A stretch of DNA of 64,000 nt. Origin: Tetmemena sp. SeJ-2015 (taxonomy: Eukaryota; Ciliophora; Spirotrichea; Sporadotrichida; Oxytrichidae). Under the pieces are notes generated by a model. It saw only the letters and a program-made list of their open reading frames with translations, was not told the DNA's origin and made no database searches. The stretch covers positions 1 to 64,000 of the forward strand of contig JAJKFJ010022204.1 of assembly GCA_027382625.1 (NCBI GenBank), in the 5' to 3' direction. Below are positions 22,854 to 34,400 of this stretch, in pieces (the stretch's first letter is position 1; the number at the start of each line of letters is the position of its first letter). A program made the position numbers and the translations under genes.

Positions 22854-23346
22854 TATGAATTGTATTTGTTTTTAGATCATATTAATATCTCAATAATAAT
22901 ATTGGCAATATAAAGCTGATACAAAAAGTTGTTAAGCGAATTTCAATAGTATATCATTATAGATTAGCCATTAAATAAGGAGAAATGTACATCCTATATT
23001 TAATTAACTTATTTATATAGCTATTAATGTTTGAATCTATTTAGGTTATTCAATATATTTTACATATCAAATCTCAATTTTAAAATTGGCTTTATTGATT
23101 TCGTTTAGAAGAATCTATCACATATAAGCTATCGATCAGTTACTGATCGGGAAATGACGGGTTATCAATACTAAATATAATGTAAGTCAGATTATCATAT
23201 TCGTTTGAATTATGCTGCCTCGATCAAAGCAATTTAAATTCAAGGGAGCTAATTAATTTTTTAAAACCTATACTCAAGATTAATTATAAAATTAATTCTT
23301 TTAAAGAATACTTTTTAATGTAAAGTCAAGATATCAACAAACTACC
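22854..23346. other. AT-rich spacer, no gene seen
   Basis: Between the orphan hydratase MDS and glutamine synthetase copy C. No coding consensus or RNA gene recognised. Confidence 0.4.
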
Positions 23347-25783
23347 ATGTCTACAGATAAATCTTAACAACTGAGATTCTATTCTAATCTTTCTCATCTT
23401 TCACAGAGAGGCAGCACCATTCTAAACAACATATATACAATATACTAAATGAATTAAAATGAATAAAGTGTAATTGCTCTTTACAGAATAAACAGTATTT
23501 TGATTATTATATTTGATTGCTGAGTATGTGTGGATTGACGGAAGTGGAATCACTTTGAGATCAAAGGCAAAGACCATTACCAAGAAAGTAGAGTGCCTTG
23601 AGGACATCCCCGAGTGGAACTACGATGGTTCCTCCTGCTACCAGGCATCCACCCACAACTCAGAGGTCATCATGAAGCCAGTCGCCTTCTACCCCGACCC
23701 CTTCCGCGAGGGCGACAACATCATCGTCCTCACTGAGACCTACGTCTGGGCCGACGAGACCTTCACCAAGCTCGTCCCCGCCAACACCAACTTCAGACAC
23801 TTCGCCAAGAGAATTTTCGACGCAGGCGACCACGAGCAACCATGGTTCGGCATTGAGCAGGAGTACTCCCTCCTCGAAACCAAGAACAAGTTCGTCATCA
23901 AGCCCCTCGGCTGGCCCTCCTCCGGCTTCCCAGGCCCCCAGGGACCCTACTACTGCTCAGTCGGCGCCAACAACTGCTACGGAAGAGCCATCATGGACGC
24001 CCACTACAAGGCCTGCCTCTACGCAGGCATCAAGATCTCCGGAACCAACTGCGAAGTTATGCCCGGCCAGTGGGAGTACCAAGTCGGACCCGCCATCGGA
24101 ATTGAGATCGGAGACATGCTCTGGGTTTCCAGATACCTGCTCTCCAGAGTCGCTGAGGACTTCGGCGTCTCAGTTTCCTTCGAGCCCAAGCTGTTCAAGG
24201 ACTGGAACGGAGCTGGCTGCCACACCAACTTCTCCACCAACACCATGAGAGACGGCCACGGAGGCATGGACTACATCAAGTCCATGATGGAGAGATTCAG
24301 CAAGAAGCACCTTGAGCACCTCAATCAAAGCACAAATGTTGAATTGACATATTAACAAATAAAATAGAGATTGTAAATTGAATACATTACAATTTAAAAT
24401 ACGATGAAATTTTGATTAGTATAGTCTGAAGCTCATTGTTTTTATTTTATGATCTACCTAATACTTTTTGACTCTAATTTTTGAAACTATCTCTTCATCT
24501 AAAATTTTTATAAATTTTTGAAAATCCTTAAAGAGTTGAATTTAATATGTTTAGTATTCTTATTAATTTGACCAATTCTTTTTCTGAATAGAAAATGTCC
24601 TGAGACAATCCCTTAGCTTCATATATATGTATAAAATAAGTTGTATGACTGTTAGATTCATAAAGAGAATGTGTGGGAGTTGAATTTAACTTGCCATGTT
24701 ACTTTAATAAACTAAAGCTTATTCTATAATAGACTAAACTAGAAAATATATTTCATACATGATTATAAGAGTTCGTCATACTCTTATAAATTTTTTTTTT
24801 TATAGAAGTTACAAGGAGAAAAAAAATTGCTAAGTCAAATCTCCAAAAATCAAAGATCAGAAAAGTTGAATCTAATGAAATTAATTTCTTTATTGATGAT
24901 AATTATAATCAATTTAAATTTAAACCATTAACATAAGATACCATTGCCTTTAAACTCAGGCACTGATGTCGTAATTTAACAGATCAGGCAAAGATTAAAT
25001 GGAATTTCATGAACATATTTTCTTGTAGTGAATCTTACAAACATCTTGATCAACTTATCACAGAAGAATTTATTTATTTCACGCAGGCGTTGGAGAGGAA
25101 GAATAATGGCGGCTGGCTTATTCTCTTATCTAGAGAGATAGCATGAGTCTAAATAAATTGAGAAGTCTGAGTGATAGTACATATTATTCTAAAGAGAAGA
25201 TTGACCACATTAAAATACCTTGGTTTTGCTAAACATTGAGAATAATAAAAGAACTATTTAAAGACACTAACTTTTAAACTTTATAATCCAACTTCTTCAA
25301 AATACTAAACCTCTACTATGAGAAAGATTTTATAAACAAGGTGATTAATTTATAAGATTAGCCTGAATATGTTGAAATAATTTCTTTAGAGAACTTAAAG
25401 CAATTAAGAAGATTAATAAATTCTACTTTAGAGCAAATAAGGACAATTACTCTAAATTTTATAACTTTACAGAATTTGGTTTTGATAATCTATATGGAGA
25501 CAACTCAAAGAGACTGACAGGTCACCACGAGACTTCAGACCCCAGAGTATTCTCATACGGAGCAGGTAACAGAGCTGCCTCAGTCAGAATTCCTACCTCT
25601 ACCGCCGCAGCAAACGGAAAAGGATATATTGAAGATAGAAGACCTGCTTCCGATATTGATCCATATGTGGTCGGGGCTGCCATAATTGATACAGCAATTC
25701 TGGAAGAGTCGTTGCTCCAACCCCTGTAAGACCACTACAGCACCTGGAAGGAATGGAGACTTAGAGTAAACATTGAAGAATGA
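23347..25783 (+). CDS. Glutamine synthetase, copy C (three MDSs)
   Basis: ATG at 23347 opens MSTDKSQQLRFYSNLSHLSQ. IES 1 (23422-23518, pointer ATT) and IES 2 (24327-25490, pointer AATC) separate three MDSs. Splicing at AATC gives CAC CTC AAT CTA TAT GGA, exactly the HLNLYGD seen uninterrupted in copy A. The C-terminal MDS has NRAASVRIP and ends NIEE-TGA (25781-25783). Compared with copy A, the last MDS has several substitutions (ALLDE to AILEE, PLYDH to PLQDH, KAWRPTA to KEWRLRV), whereas the middle MDS is identical to copy B. The Tyr-to-Gln change comes from TAC to TAA, harmless in this code. Likely functional after rearrangement, but diverging at its 3' end. Confidence 0.85.
23422..23518 (+). 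other. IES in GS copy C, 97 bp, pointer ATT
   Basis: ATT at 23419-23421 and 23516-23518. Excision gives QRGSTIAEYVWIDG. Confidence 0.7.
23516..24765. repeat. Inverted repeat arm 2
   Basis: Reverse complement of 13004-14254. Covers the GS main MDS and about the first 430 bp of the following IES; diverges near 24725-24765. Confidence 0.88.
24327..25490 (+). other. IES in GS copy C, 1,164 bp, pointer AATC
   Basis: AATC at 24323-24326 and 25487-25490. AT-rich, with no gene recognised inside. Copy A lacks it; copy B carries only its first part. Confidence 0.85.
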
Positions 25784-25789
25784 GAATAA

Positions 25790-26760
25790 ATATCTGTCAA
25801 AGAAGTCTGGAATAAACAAAACTTAACTACAATAAATTAATCTGAAAATGTTGGCAAAATTTAAATTTTGTATCCACAATATATCCCCTTTCCCATTGTT
25901 AAGTCATTGTTTAAAGTTAACTAAATTTTAACTCTTTCACTTTCTCTCTTTCTCAAAAGCTAATTGATTTTGTATATTTGCTATGCCAGTAAGTAAAGTT
26001 TTTGTCTCTTCAGATTATGGCTAGTTTTCGTTACTTTTTGAATAAATTATAATCTTTTCCGATTTTCATAGATTCTCACTCATTAGTTCATATAAAATAA
26101 ATTTCTGACTTCCTTAGCTATATAAAAATTAAGAAAATCTCAATTATAAAAGTTAAAAAAGGAGACTGTTAAGCGTAATTGTAAAATAAATATGAGGGTT
26201 ATAATTTTAGATGCAACTCAAGAATTTTAGAGGCCATCAAATAATCTGAAGAAATAATCGAAGATAAAAAGAGTTCGACCAATGAAAATTTTTAATCTGA
26301 AAGTAGTTAATATTTTGAGAGAACTCAAGTTAGCATGGAGCTTGACATGAAAAATAGACGGGAATTGGTTTACCAATAGTCAGTGGGAAACATCTAAACA
26401 CTTTCTTAACTTTTATATAGAGGTAAATAATTTTGTGGGCTAAAGTGTTTGTAGATTATGTGAGCTCATCACCCAAACGATAGCAAAATTATAACCAAAT
26501 TATAACTTTCTAGCACTTGAATTAGCAATTCTATTTTCCAAGGATATGCATCACTTTGATCTCGGTAAAAATCCTTAGGGGGGATTTTTTCAGAATAAAT
26601 TTGCTTCTCTTGAAAAATAATTTTCAAATCTAATCCATTGACAACGTTCAGCTGAAAGTTACTTTGAAGTGCGACCTTAAGCTTTGCCGTCATATTTTTT
26701 TTAAGACTAGTTTATTTTTTTATCTCTCTTTGAAAAGATATTTTAATAAACCCATAATAA
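25790..26760. other. AT-rich spacer, no convincing gene
   Basis: A 74-codon minus-strand frame at 26469-26693 is open but has no recognisable domain and no support. Otherwise nothing seen. Confidence 0.4.
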
Positions 26761-26767
26761 ATGCACG

Positions 26768-27932
26768 ATTTTCACCTTTCTGGACATTGCCAACGATAGG
26801 GGCGATAAGCCAGGGGCAAAACTTCGACGAGAATTAAATTCCAGAGATGGTGGATTTCAGAGCCACCCAACTCCTGTTTGGAGAGCAACTGCTTGAGATT
26901 TACCAGCCAATCAGAGCGGAGGAGGAGTACACATTCGAGAGGAGGGTGATTGACGTGGCTGACAAGGGCAAGGCACTCCTCCTCACTAAGGAGTCCAAGT
27001 GCATCAACTCCAAGGGAGAGTTAATGTCCATCGCCACACAAACCATTTTCATCAAGGGACTTGGAGGCTTCGGAGATAAGGGAATTCTTTAATTCACGAT
27101 TCCAAAGCGTCCACCTACGAAGCCTGATAAAATAGTGAGTGAGAAGATCTTAGAGAATACTGCCCTCCTTTATAGACTAACAGGTGATTGGAATCCGATC
27201 CACGCTGACTTAGATTTAGCCATGCTAGGTGGTTACGAGAGACCTATCTTGCAAGGACTCTGCAGTTTTGGAATCTCAGCTCGAATAATTTATGAAAACT
27301 ACTGTCTCTAATAAAGCAACTCAAATTCATAATCTAAAACTCAATAAAGTCATAACTAGAACTCTATTTAAATATTTTATACAAAATTTAATTTAAATTT
27401 AATTATAGAAGTGAATTTATGATTAAATTAGTAGAATTTTCTCATATCCTTGGCTCTATATATAAAATAATGAATATGAATTTATTATTACTTATATCTT
27501 CTATATTTTTAAAAAAGTACATGAATTTGAAAGAACTCTGTCTTAGATTCTGAAGGCTGCTAAGAAATAGAAACAATAAGGAAGTTAGGTGCTAGATTCA
27601 ATTTAAAAATGATAATTTTATTTTATAAAGATAAACTGTCTATTTAAATCATGAGTGAAATAAAAAATAATTATTATTCTTTTTCCTATTCAATAGGAAA
27701 TTAAAAAAAAGATAATTAAACCTCTAATAGATATTTATTGTAGATATGACTTATTTAATTTATCAATTTTTAAAATTGGTGATTCACTACTCCGATTTAC
27801 CCAGGGGAGACCCTACAGGTAAAAATGTGGCGCAAAGAATAAAGAATATACTTTGAAGCTGCAATCAAGGAGAGGAGGGGCAGGATAGCAGTCATCGGCT
27901 ATGCAGAACTCAGAGAAAAGTAAAAGCTATGA
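26768..27932 (+). CDS. Peroxisomal enoyl-CoA hydratase 2 (MaoC/hot-dog), main MDSs of a scrambled gene
   Basis: Hydratase-2 domain of peroxisomal multifunctional enzyme type 2 (hydrates trans-2-enoyl-CoA to (R)-3-hydroxyacyl-CoA in beta-oxidation). Starts at pointer ATTTTCACCTT (26768-26778) with FWTLPTIGAISQGQ; then FGEQLLEIYQPIRAEE, GGFGDKGILQFTIPKRPP, the catalytic motif YRLTGDWNPIHADLDLA (Asp and His present) and PILQGLCSFGISARI. IES AGAACTCT (27366-27539) and IES GATTCA (27601-27786) lead to LGARFTTPIYPGETLQVKMW and a TGA stop at 27930-27932. There is no ATG: the N-terminal MDS lies inverted at 30677-30907. The joined product is a stand-alone hydratase-2 without dehydrogenase or SCP2 domains. 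One apparent 1-nt discontinuity in the N-terminal MDS is noted there. Confidence 0.88.
27366..27539 (+). other. IES, 174 bp, pointer AGAACTCT
   Basis: AGAACTCT at 27358-27365 and 27532-27539, same codon phase. Excision joins KTQQSHNQNS to VLDSEGCQEIETIRK. Confidence 0.75.
27601..27786 (+). other. IES, 186 bp, pointer GATTCA
   Basis: GATTCA at 27595-27600 and 27781-27786. Excision gives RKLGARFTTPIYPGETLQ, matching the hydratase consensus RF-x-x-P-x-YPG-x-TL. Confidence 0.8.
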
Positions 27933-27937
27933 AACAA

Positions 27938-28878
27938 TAAACAAACAAACAAACAAACTACACTTATACATATCAGAGAAAATAAAAAGTACAATATATT
28001 TCTAAAAAGCTCAATTATCTATCTTCCTTTATTTTTATTATTGATTTAATTGATGCTCTATACAATTGAAACTTATGGTAAAATTAATAGATTCCATTAA
28101 ATATTTTAAATTCTTAACAACTATATTCATTCATTGTTGATAGTTACTAAAATACAAATCTTATGGATAGTGAATATAAACAAGAGAATATTAAGATGAT
28201 TTGATTTGCGATATATATAATATAAATAAAAACAATTTCATATTTAGTATGGAAGTGGTTACCACATCTCTTCTTGGTTTTCAAGTGAGAGAGAGACTAA
28301 TGAGTTGTTCATTCAAACGTATAAGAAATAAGTAGTTTGTGCCAAGCATCTTTATTGTTTCTAATTCATCACATGAAGATTCAATTCCCCTGTATTGGCA
28401 AAGTGAGGAAAACAATCTCAAGTAAGACTAGCTCCCCTCATGAGCACTGTCATTGAGAATGCTTGACATCCACCCCTTATCTTTAAATATCAACACTTAT
28501 TCAATTAACACACTCCAGTTAAACCTATAAGCAGTAGCTTGCATATACACATTAGATGTTTGAGTGAAGAATTTATGATATTGAAAATAACCCAAGCTAG
28601 AGAAAATATCTTTGTGAATCTTTACTTCTCTATGTATTATCGATATACTACTCATTTTGTATTCATAGGGTGAATTAAATCACAAAGATAAATCCAAAGA
28701 CAGTGATTCTCTTTCCTCAATCTTAAAATATATATGATTACCAATCAGCAGATTATTGAATGGGTGGATCCACTTAATCATAATTATAATATTGACCAAA
28801 TGAATTTAATCCAATTAATATTGAAATTGATTGGCTTAAGCAATATTTTACAAATATCCCTATCTTAGTAAAATTATA
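27938..28878. other. Spacer with AAAC microsatellite; possible unassigned MDS near 28246-28370
   Basis: A short AAAC tandem repeat (about five units, 27939-27958) follows the hydratase stop. A plus-strand stretch around 28250 reads YGSGYHISSWFSSERET, which has coding-like composition and resembles the GxGY element near the C-terminus of ABCA transporters, but it is too short to call. The rest is AT-rich. Confidence 0.35.
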
Positions 28879-30360
28879 ATGAAGCTTAGTGTTACCAAAT
28901 ATCTCACTCTCCTCGCACTGTTCTGCTGCACCTCTCAAGTCCTAGCTCACACCAAGGACGAGTGGAAGTCGCGTACTATCTATCAGCTGCTGACTGATAG
29001 ATTCTGGAGAACTGACGGCAGTACTCAGGGCTGCCCAGACATCCACAAGTATTGCGGCGGTACCTGGAAGGGTATTGAGGACCAGCTCGATTATATAAAG
29101 GGAATGGGCTTTGATGCCATTTGGATTTCTCCCATGCCTGAGAATTATGGAGACGATTACCACGGCTACGGAGCTCTTAACTGGTACAACCCCAACCCAC
29201 ACTTTGGAGATGCAAACTCTCTCAAGTCTATGATCTAGACTGCTCACTCAAAGGGCATTTGGGTGATGCTTGATGTGGTTGCCAATCACGTTGCATATAT
29301 CGATATGGACTTCTAGAAAGTTACTCCTTTCAATGATCCATCCCACTACCACACTAAGTGTCAGATCAACAACTGGAACGACTAAAACGAGGTCGAATAC
29401 TGCCGTCTCTCAAACCTTCCAGATCTCAACTAAGACAATCAGTTCAAATATAGATGTCTAATTACGATGATCAGTTCGTTAGAGACAACTTGAAAAAGTG
29501 GGTTAAATTTACTGTCACAGAGTACGGCTTTGATGGTATTAGAGTTGACACAGTCCCTCATGTGAAGATCCCCTTCTGGCAAGAGTACAGATAGGAGGCT
29601 GGCGTGTTCCAAATTGGTGAAGCCTTCAATGGAGACATCGGCTACGTCTCAAACTTTGCTAACAACGCTCTAGATGCCACTATGAACTATCCTCTCTACT
29701 TCACAATCAAGGATGTTTTCAACTATGGAAAGAGCATGTACGAGTTGAGAACAACTCTCAACAATGAAAGGCAAGCTTTCCATGACATGGATGCTCTAGG
29801 AGTGTTTGTGGACAACCACGACAACGCAAGATTCTTGAGTTAAAGCTACAGCTTCACTCTCCTCAAGAATGCCCTTTCCTTCGCTCTCTTTTCTCAAGGT
29901 CTGCCCATTATTTACTACGGAACTGAGCAAGGATTCGCTGGTGGCAATGATCCTAATAACAGAGAAACCCTATGGACCAATATGAATCCAAATCACGAGC
30001 TCTACCAATTCATAAAAGCACTTGTCAACACTAGAAAGAGTCACTAAGTCAGTTCTATATCTGCACTCACATTTGCATTTTAAAGTGTGGGCTAGCGAAC
30101 ACATTGAGAGATATGTTGATGACAGCTTCTACGCCTTCTCTAGAGGAGACGTTTTGATCGCCACCACTAATTCTCAGAACACTCAGCAACGCGGCATCTC
30201 TTACCACCCATATTCTGTAGGAACTAAAATCTGCAACCAACTTAACTCCTCAGATTGCCTCACAATCGGTTCAGACAATACTGTTCACATCTCTCTTGAC
30301 AGTGGCATCCCTAAGGTATATGCCCCTGCTCAAAGTTTCTCCGAGGAACTCATTCAGTGA
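28879..30360 (+). CDS. Secreted alpha-amylase (GH13)
   Basis: Endo-acting starch hydrolase. A signal peptide ([20 protein letters not shown], then VLA) suggests secretion or delivery to food vacuoles. The four GH13 motifs are present: [16 protein letters not shown] (nucleophile Asp), GEAF (acid/base Glu) and FVDNHD (transition-state Asp). Two short IESs, ATCAGTTC (29446-29477, 32 bp) and AAGT (30050-30086, 37 bp), break the frame; removing them gives [20 protein letters not shown] and [18 protein letters not shown] stop at 30358-30360. About 470 aa after excision, normal for eukaryotic secreted amylases. The gene lies between the two oppositely oriented parts of the hydratase gene. Confidence 0.95.
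29446..29477 (+). other. IES, 32 bp, pointer ATCAGTTC
   Basis: ATCAGTTC at 29438-29445 and 29470-29477. Excision restores DNQFVRDNL in the amylase. Confidence 0.85.
30050..30086 (+). other. IES, 37 bp, pointer AAGT
   Basis: AAGT at 30046-30049 and 30083-30086. Excision restores [13 protein letters not shown] in the amylase. Confidence 0.75.
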
Positions 30361-30676
30361 TCATCATCTTCAATTGATTTGAAAAAGTAAGATAACAACT
30401 TGCTGGGTTCTCCCTCTCTTAAATCTGAAATTCAAGTAGTTTACGGCTATAAGCTATGAATATCAACCATCATCTATCCAAATCCCAAATCATAGAAATC
30501 ATCATTTATTTTCACAAAACATATAATTGCATATTTTTACCTTGTGGATCTTATAATAAAAGGATTTAGAGATAAAGTTTAGTAGAAAAGCATTTTTTAG
30601 TAAAAGTTTCTCAAAATAGTTTTATACATTGAAGACTTTTTATTTTTATGGAGTAATTTGTTATAATAAATATTTG

Positions 30677-30907
30677 AAGGTGAAAATGAGGGATGCTTCT
30701 CAAAAATGAATTTGAGATGACTCCTACTGATAGGATTCTTGCCAAAGCCTATTCCAAGTGCATAAGTATGCAATCTTGGTTTGAGAACTTAAGTTTCTTT
30801 GTTGGATAGTTGTAGTTTCTAATTTGAGCTGCGTCAATTTACTTTGAATTTCCAGTTCTGATATTCTCTGACGTAGTAGTAGTTTGTGCTCTTCGATTTG
30901 CTTTCAT
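30677..30907 (-). CDS. Inverted N-terminal MDS of enoyl-CoA hydratase 2
   Basis: Minus-strand ATG at 30907 opens MKANRRAQTTTTSENIRTGN; then YPTKKLKFSNQDCIL and YALGIGFGKNPISRSHLKF (hydratase-2 N-terminal consensus, DxxLYALGIG), ending EKHPSFSP at pointer ATTTTCACCTT (plus AAGGTGAAAAT 30677-30687). The same 11 bp starts the plus-strand MDS at 26768. Joining by inversion gives HPSFSPFWTLPTIGAIS in frame. Between CIL and YAL the frame is off by one nucleotide (near 30752-30758); this may be a sequence error, a tiny missing MDS or a lesion. The MDS is separated from the rest by the amylase gene. Confidence 0.82.
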
Positions 30908-31492
30908 TGATTATCAATTTATTAATTTGCTTATTTAAAAAATATAAAGTACATCAAATTAAAATATTTCTATTTATAGAGAATAATGAGAAATATTATT
31001 TTTAATTTTATTTTTTTATAATTAAAGGGAGGATTATATCCCCAAGAGTTTGCAGAAGAAAGAAAAAATATATTTCTATTTTAAAAGATTTAAAGACCAA
31101 CATTTCTGAACTTTTAGTGAAAGGATTATCCTAAATGCATTTATTTTTAGAAGCAAAACTAAAATTCATAATTATACATTAATTATAAACACCCAACAAA
31201 TATAAAAAATATTATTACATTTTAGATTTAAATATAATGATTCGGAATATCTTTTCACTCTTTCAAATTAATTTTCTTTTTATGTAAATTTCTCCAGTTA
31301 ATATAAAATTATGCATTAAAGTTTAAAAAATGAAATTTGGTTTTATATAAGAATAAGCCATTAGAGTTTGTTTCTTATGACGCCTTATTAACAATTTAAT
31401 ACTAAAAATTTATAGGAAGAGGATGATGAGATCTAGTTCTCTTAACTACGCTATTGAATGGATGTGATGAGAGAACTATAAATTACAAACTG
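30908..31492. other. AT-rich spacer, no gene seen
   Basis: Between the inverted hydratase MDS and the 3' end of the TOG-domain gene. Nothing recognised. Confidence 0.4.
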
Positions 31493-34400
31493 TCAGTAGT
31501 CTGCCCCTCCGCTTAAACATATCTGATATTACCTCGCCAAGTTTGACAGAGCCTCCTTCAGTTTCTGATTGGAGCTTGCCTCTTGGTATATTTTATTGCT
31601 TTGTAATGTTAGGGGCTGCACGTATTTAGAAAGCACAGCAGGCTTGTCCACCCTCTCCATCAAACCTAAAACGAGAGATTTAGAGATAACATCATTGACT
31701 TACTGATTAGTCGCTCTATGAGCTGCATCTTCGATCTGTTATTAGCTAAGTTTATCTGAGCTGTCAGAGGAGGAATCAGCAAGTTAGGATCGACTGCTCC
31801 CTCTAGCATCCCAAAGAGGACTTCGCCTTGCTCTCTCACTGAAAAATTAGTGCTCTGCAAATTGTTGTTCAAAGCCTGAATTATCATAGTCAGGTTCTAC
31901 TCAATCAGTCCTCTTAGGTTTTAGTTCAGAATGAGTAGGAAATTTTAATGCTAGTGGTAACCCACTTGAAATGAAATATCCCTACCAAAAACTTAATATA
32001 AAGCCATCTTACATAGGATAGTAATTTCGGTTTCTTAACTAGACTGTAATAATTTCCGGTTTCGAAATTGATTGTTAATTATATTCCTCAAATTTTACTT
32101 TACTTTACTTTACTAGTTCAGAATGAGAGTTCTAAAAGTTTACTGCGCATAGCTCAGCACTTTAGCGTTGTTATCATTCAAGACTTTGCAAAAAGCATCA
32201 ACAAGCTGTATGAACTTAGCAGGAGGAGCACCTTTGATTATGTTTATATTATTCTTGACAAAGTCGCAAAGGGTGTCTATGCTCTTAAGTCTCTTGTTCC
32301 AGTCATTTGTGCCCAGCTCATTTATAATCTACTTGAATTCTTCCATCAGCATGGGGTCTATAGGCTTTGCGAGATTATTTTGCTTTTTAAAAGTGTTTGA
32401 AGTACTGTTGAAGCCTCCACTGCTCGAAGCTCCTCCAGCAGAGCTCTTAAGGAAGGTTTACTGCATATTGAAGTCAGAGGACTAAGTGTATTTTCCGAAA
32501 CCATCGCTCCCTGCTGCAGTTATTTAAGGATTCTAGCCTCTAAAAGCCCCGGCGCTTCGTGTTTCTAGTGAGCTGTTTCTCATGCTAGATCCATATCTTG
32601 TGCTTCCAACATTACTATTGTAAAATATACTTTCCTGACTATAATCAAAGGTATGGAAAATTCAAAGGCTACAATAATGGAATCGATTTCTGATCGATCA
32701 AGGATTTATTTGATCTTCTCCAGTTACTTTTCATTGGATACATACCTATTCAACATTCCCTCTAACTCTCTCTATGATCCGAGTATATTCTTCATAGTGA
32801 AGAGACCAATCTTTGCTACATTTCTTACTTCAATTGCTCCCTCATTTAAGAATCCAACTATAGCCTGGACTATTTTGTCACAATTTGCGAATTGTCTCAG
32901 CCTTGGGCCTAGTTTTTCAATCAAAGCATTATAACAAAGAGCCAGTTTTATCTTCATAGGATTGCTCTTCACGTTCTAAGTTGCTTGAAGTGTGTTAAAA
33001 ACCTTGGCTTCTGAAAGACAACTACAGACTGAGACAAGACAACTATCAGCTGATTCTGATATGAAGGCATTGGTATCTGCTGCCTTCTTCAAAACAGCAG
33101 GCAAGATAGTGTCTATATATGGATCCATATCACGTGGCTAAAGACTTTCAATCATAGTCTTTATTGTTATTAGAGTCTGTTTAGAAAGTTATGACCTTAG
33201 CGAATCTACCAACTTTACTAATTCCTTCACTATCTGGCCTTGAAGAGGATTAGAATTTGAAAGTAGCTACTTATGAAATAGAGCGATTCTTTTGAGGGTG
33301 CTGCAAGCTTCAAATTGCTTGGACCAATCACCTGTTTTCAGTAGATCTAAGCTCTATTGATATAACTTTTCAGGATTTGCCAAAGGTTCTTCTATAATTG
33401 CATACATATCATTTCCTGTCATCCCCAACCCTCCTGAAGAATTCATTTAGGTATCATTTGGAGGAATAGGATTAGAATTATCCACTGACTGAGCCCTTGT
33501 TTGGACTTTCGTAGTAGTCGAAGACTACTTTTAAGTAAGTGGAGGTTTCTTTGTTTTTATTACTCAAATCATTATAAGTATCATACACTTTTAAAACTTG
33601 TGTAAATGAATACTATTTGAGGAGTGACATTGATATTTTAATCAAGAGGCTCATCATTAGAAATAGTTTGAAGATAATCATGGTTGGCTTTTATAGGACC
33701 AATGTTGAAACTCGAACTAGGCTGTGATCCAATTTTCCTGGAGGGGAAAGTTGGTTGATGCAGTGATTTGACTTATTCTGAAAGATTGTGTTGCAGCGAT
33801 AACTCCTCTTGACTGTCGAAATATCCGAACTTGTCAGGAGATCCTGAACCAATAGATGTGTTCTCCTTGTATTTTTGATTTGACTTAAGAAGCTTTAACT
33901 TATCGCTCACATATGGATTCTGCTAGTTGAATCCGACTGGCCCTCCAGTGCTCTGACTCATGTTTCTTTAGTATGGTATCGATTAATGCTGTTTCAAGTC
34001 TGATTGAATGGTATTGGAGTTAGCATTTTGATGCTTGAAGTAATCTTGATCAGATTTCATTCCTTCACTTTGATTATTGAGTCTTTGTCTGATCTCGTTT
34101 GATTAGATTGCTCTAGGCTACTTATTGTGAGCCTCGGGTGTGTAACCGAATTTATCTATGCTGCTTCCATATATGGAAGGGGTTTAATTCAGGTTGGTGC
34201 TCTATCCAGAGTTTCTGAAGCTGCTTATTTCTTAAAATATTATAAAGATAAATATTTTAAGACTGAATGCTTTAAAGTTTATTGAGAAATCGCTGTATTT
34301 TGTGTTGAACTCATTTGATCGATTGATCCGTCATTTAAGGTAATCAAATTTTAGCTTTGTCTGGAATTTTATTTCCCCTGTACAGGTGTTTGTTTAAACG

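Noticed and set aside
26469..26693. 74-codon minus-strand ORF in the spacer before the hydratase
   Set aside because: No domain or consensus; with only TGA as stop, such frames are common in AT-rich DNA.
27939..27958. AAAC tandem array as a CRISPR or satellite
   Set aside because: Only about five 4-bp units; an ordinary microsatellite.
32068..32485. Plus-strand frames of 105-110 codons
   Set aside because: Antisense to the TOG-domain gene, whose minus frame shows TOG motifs.
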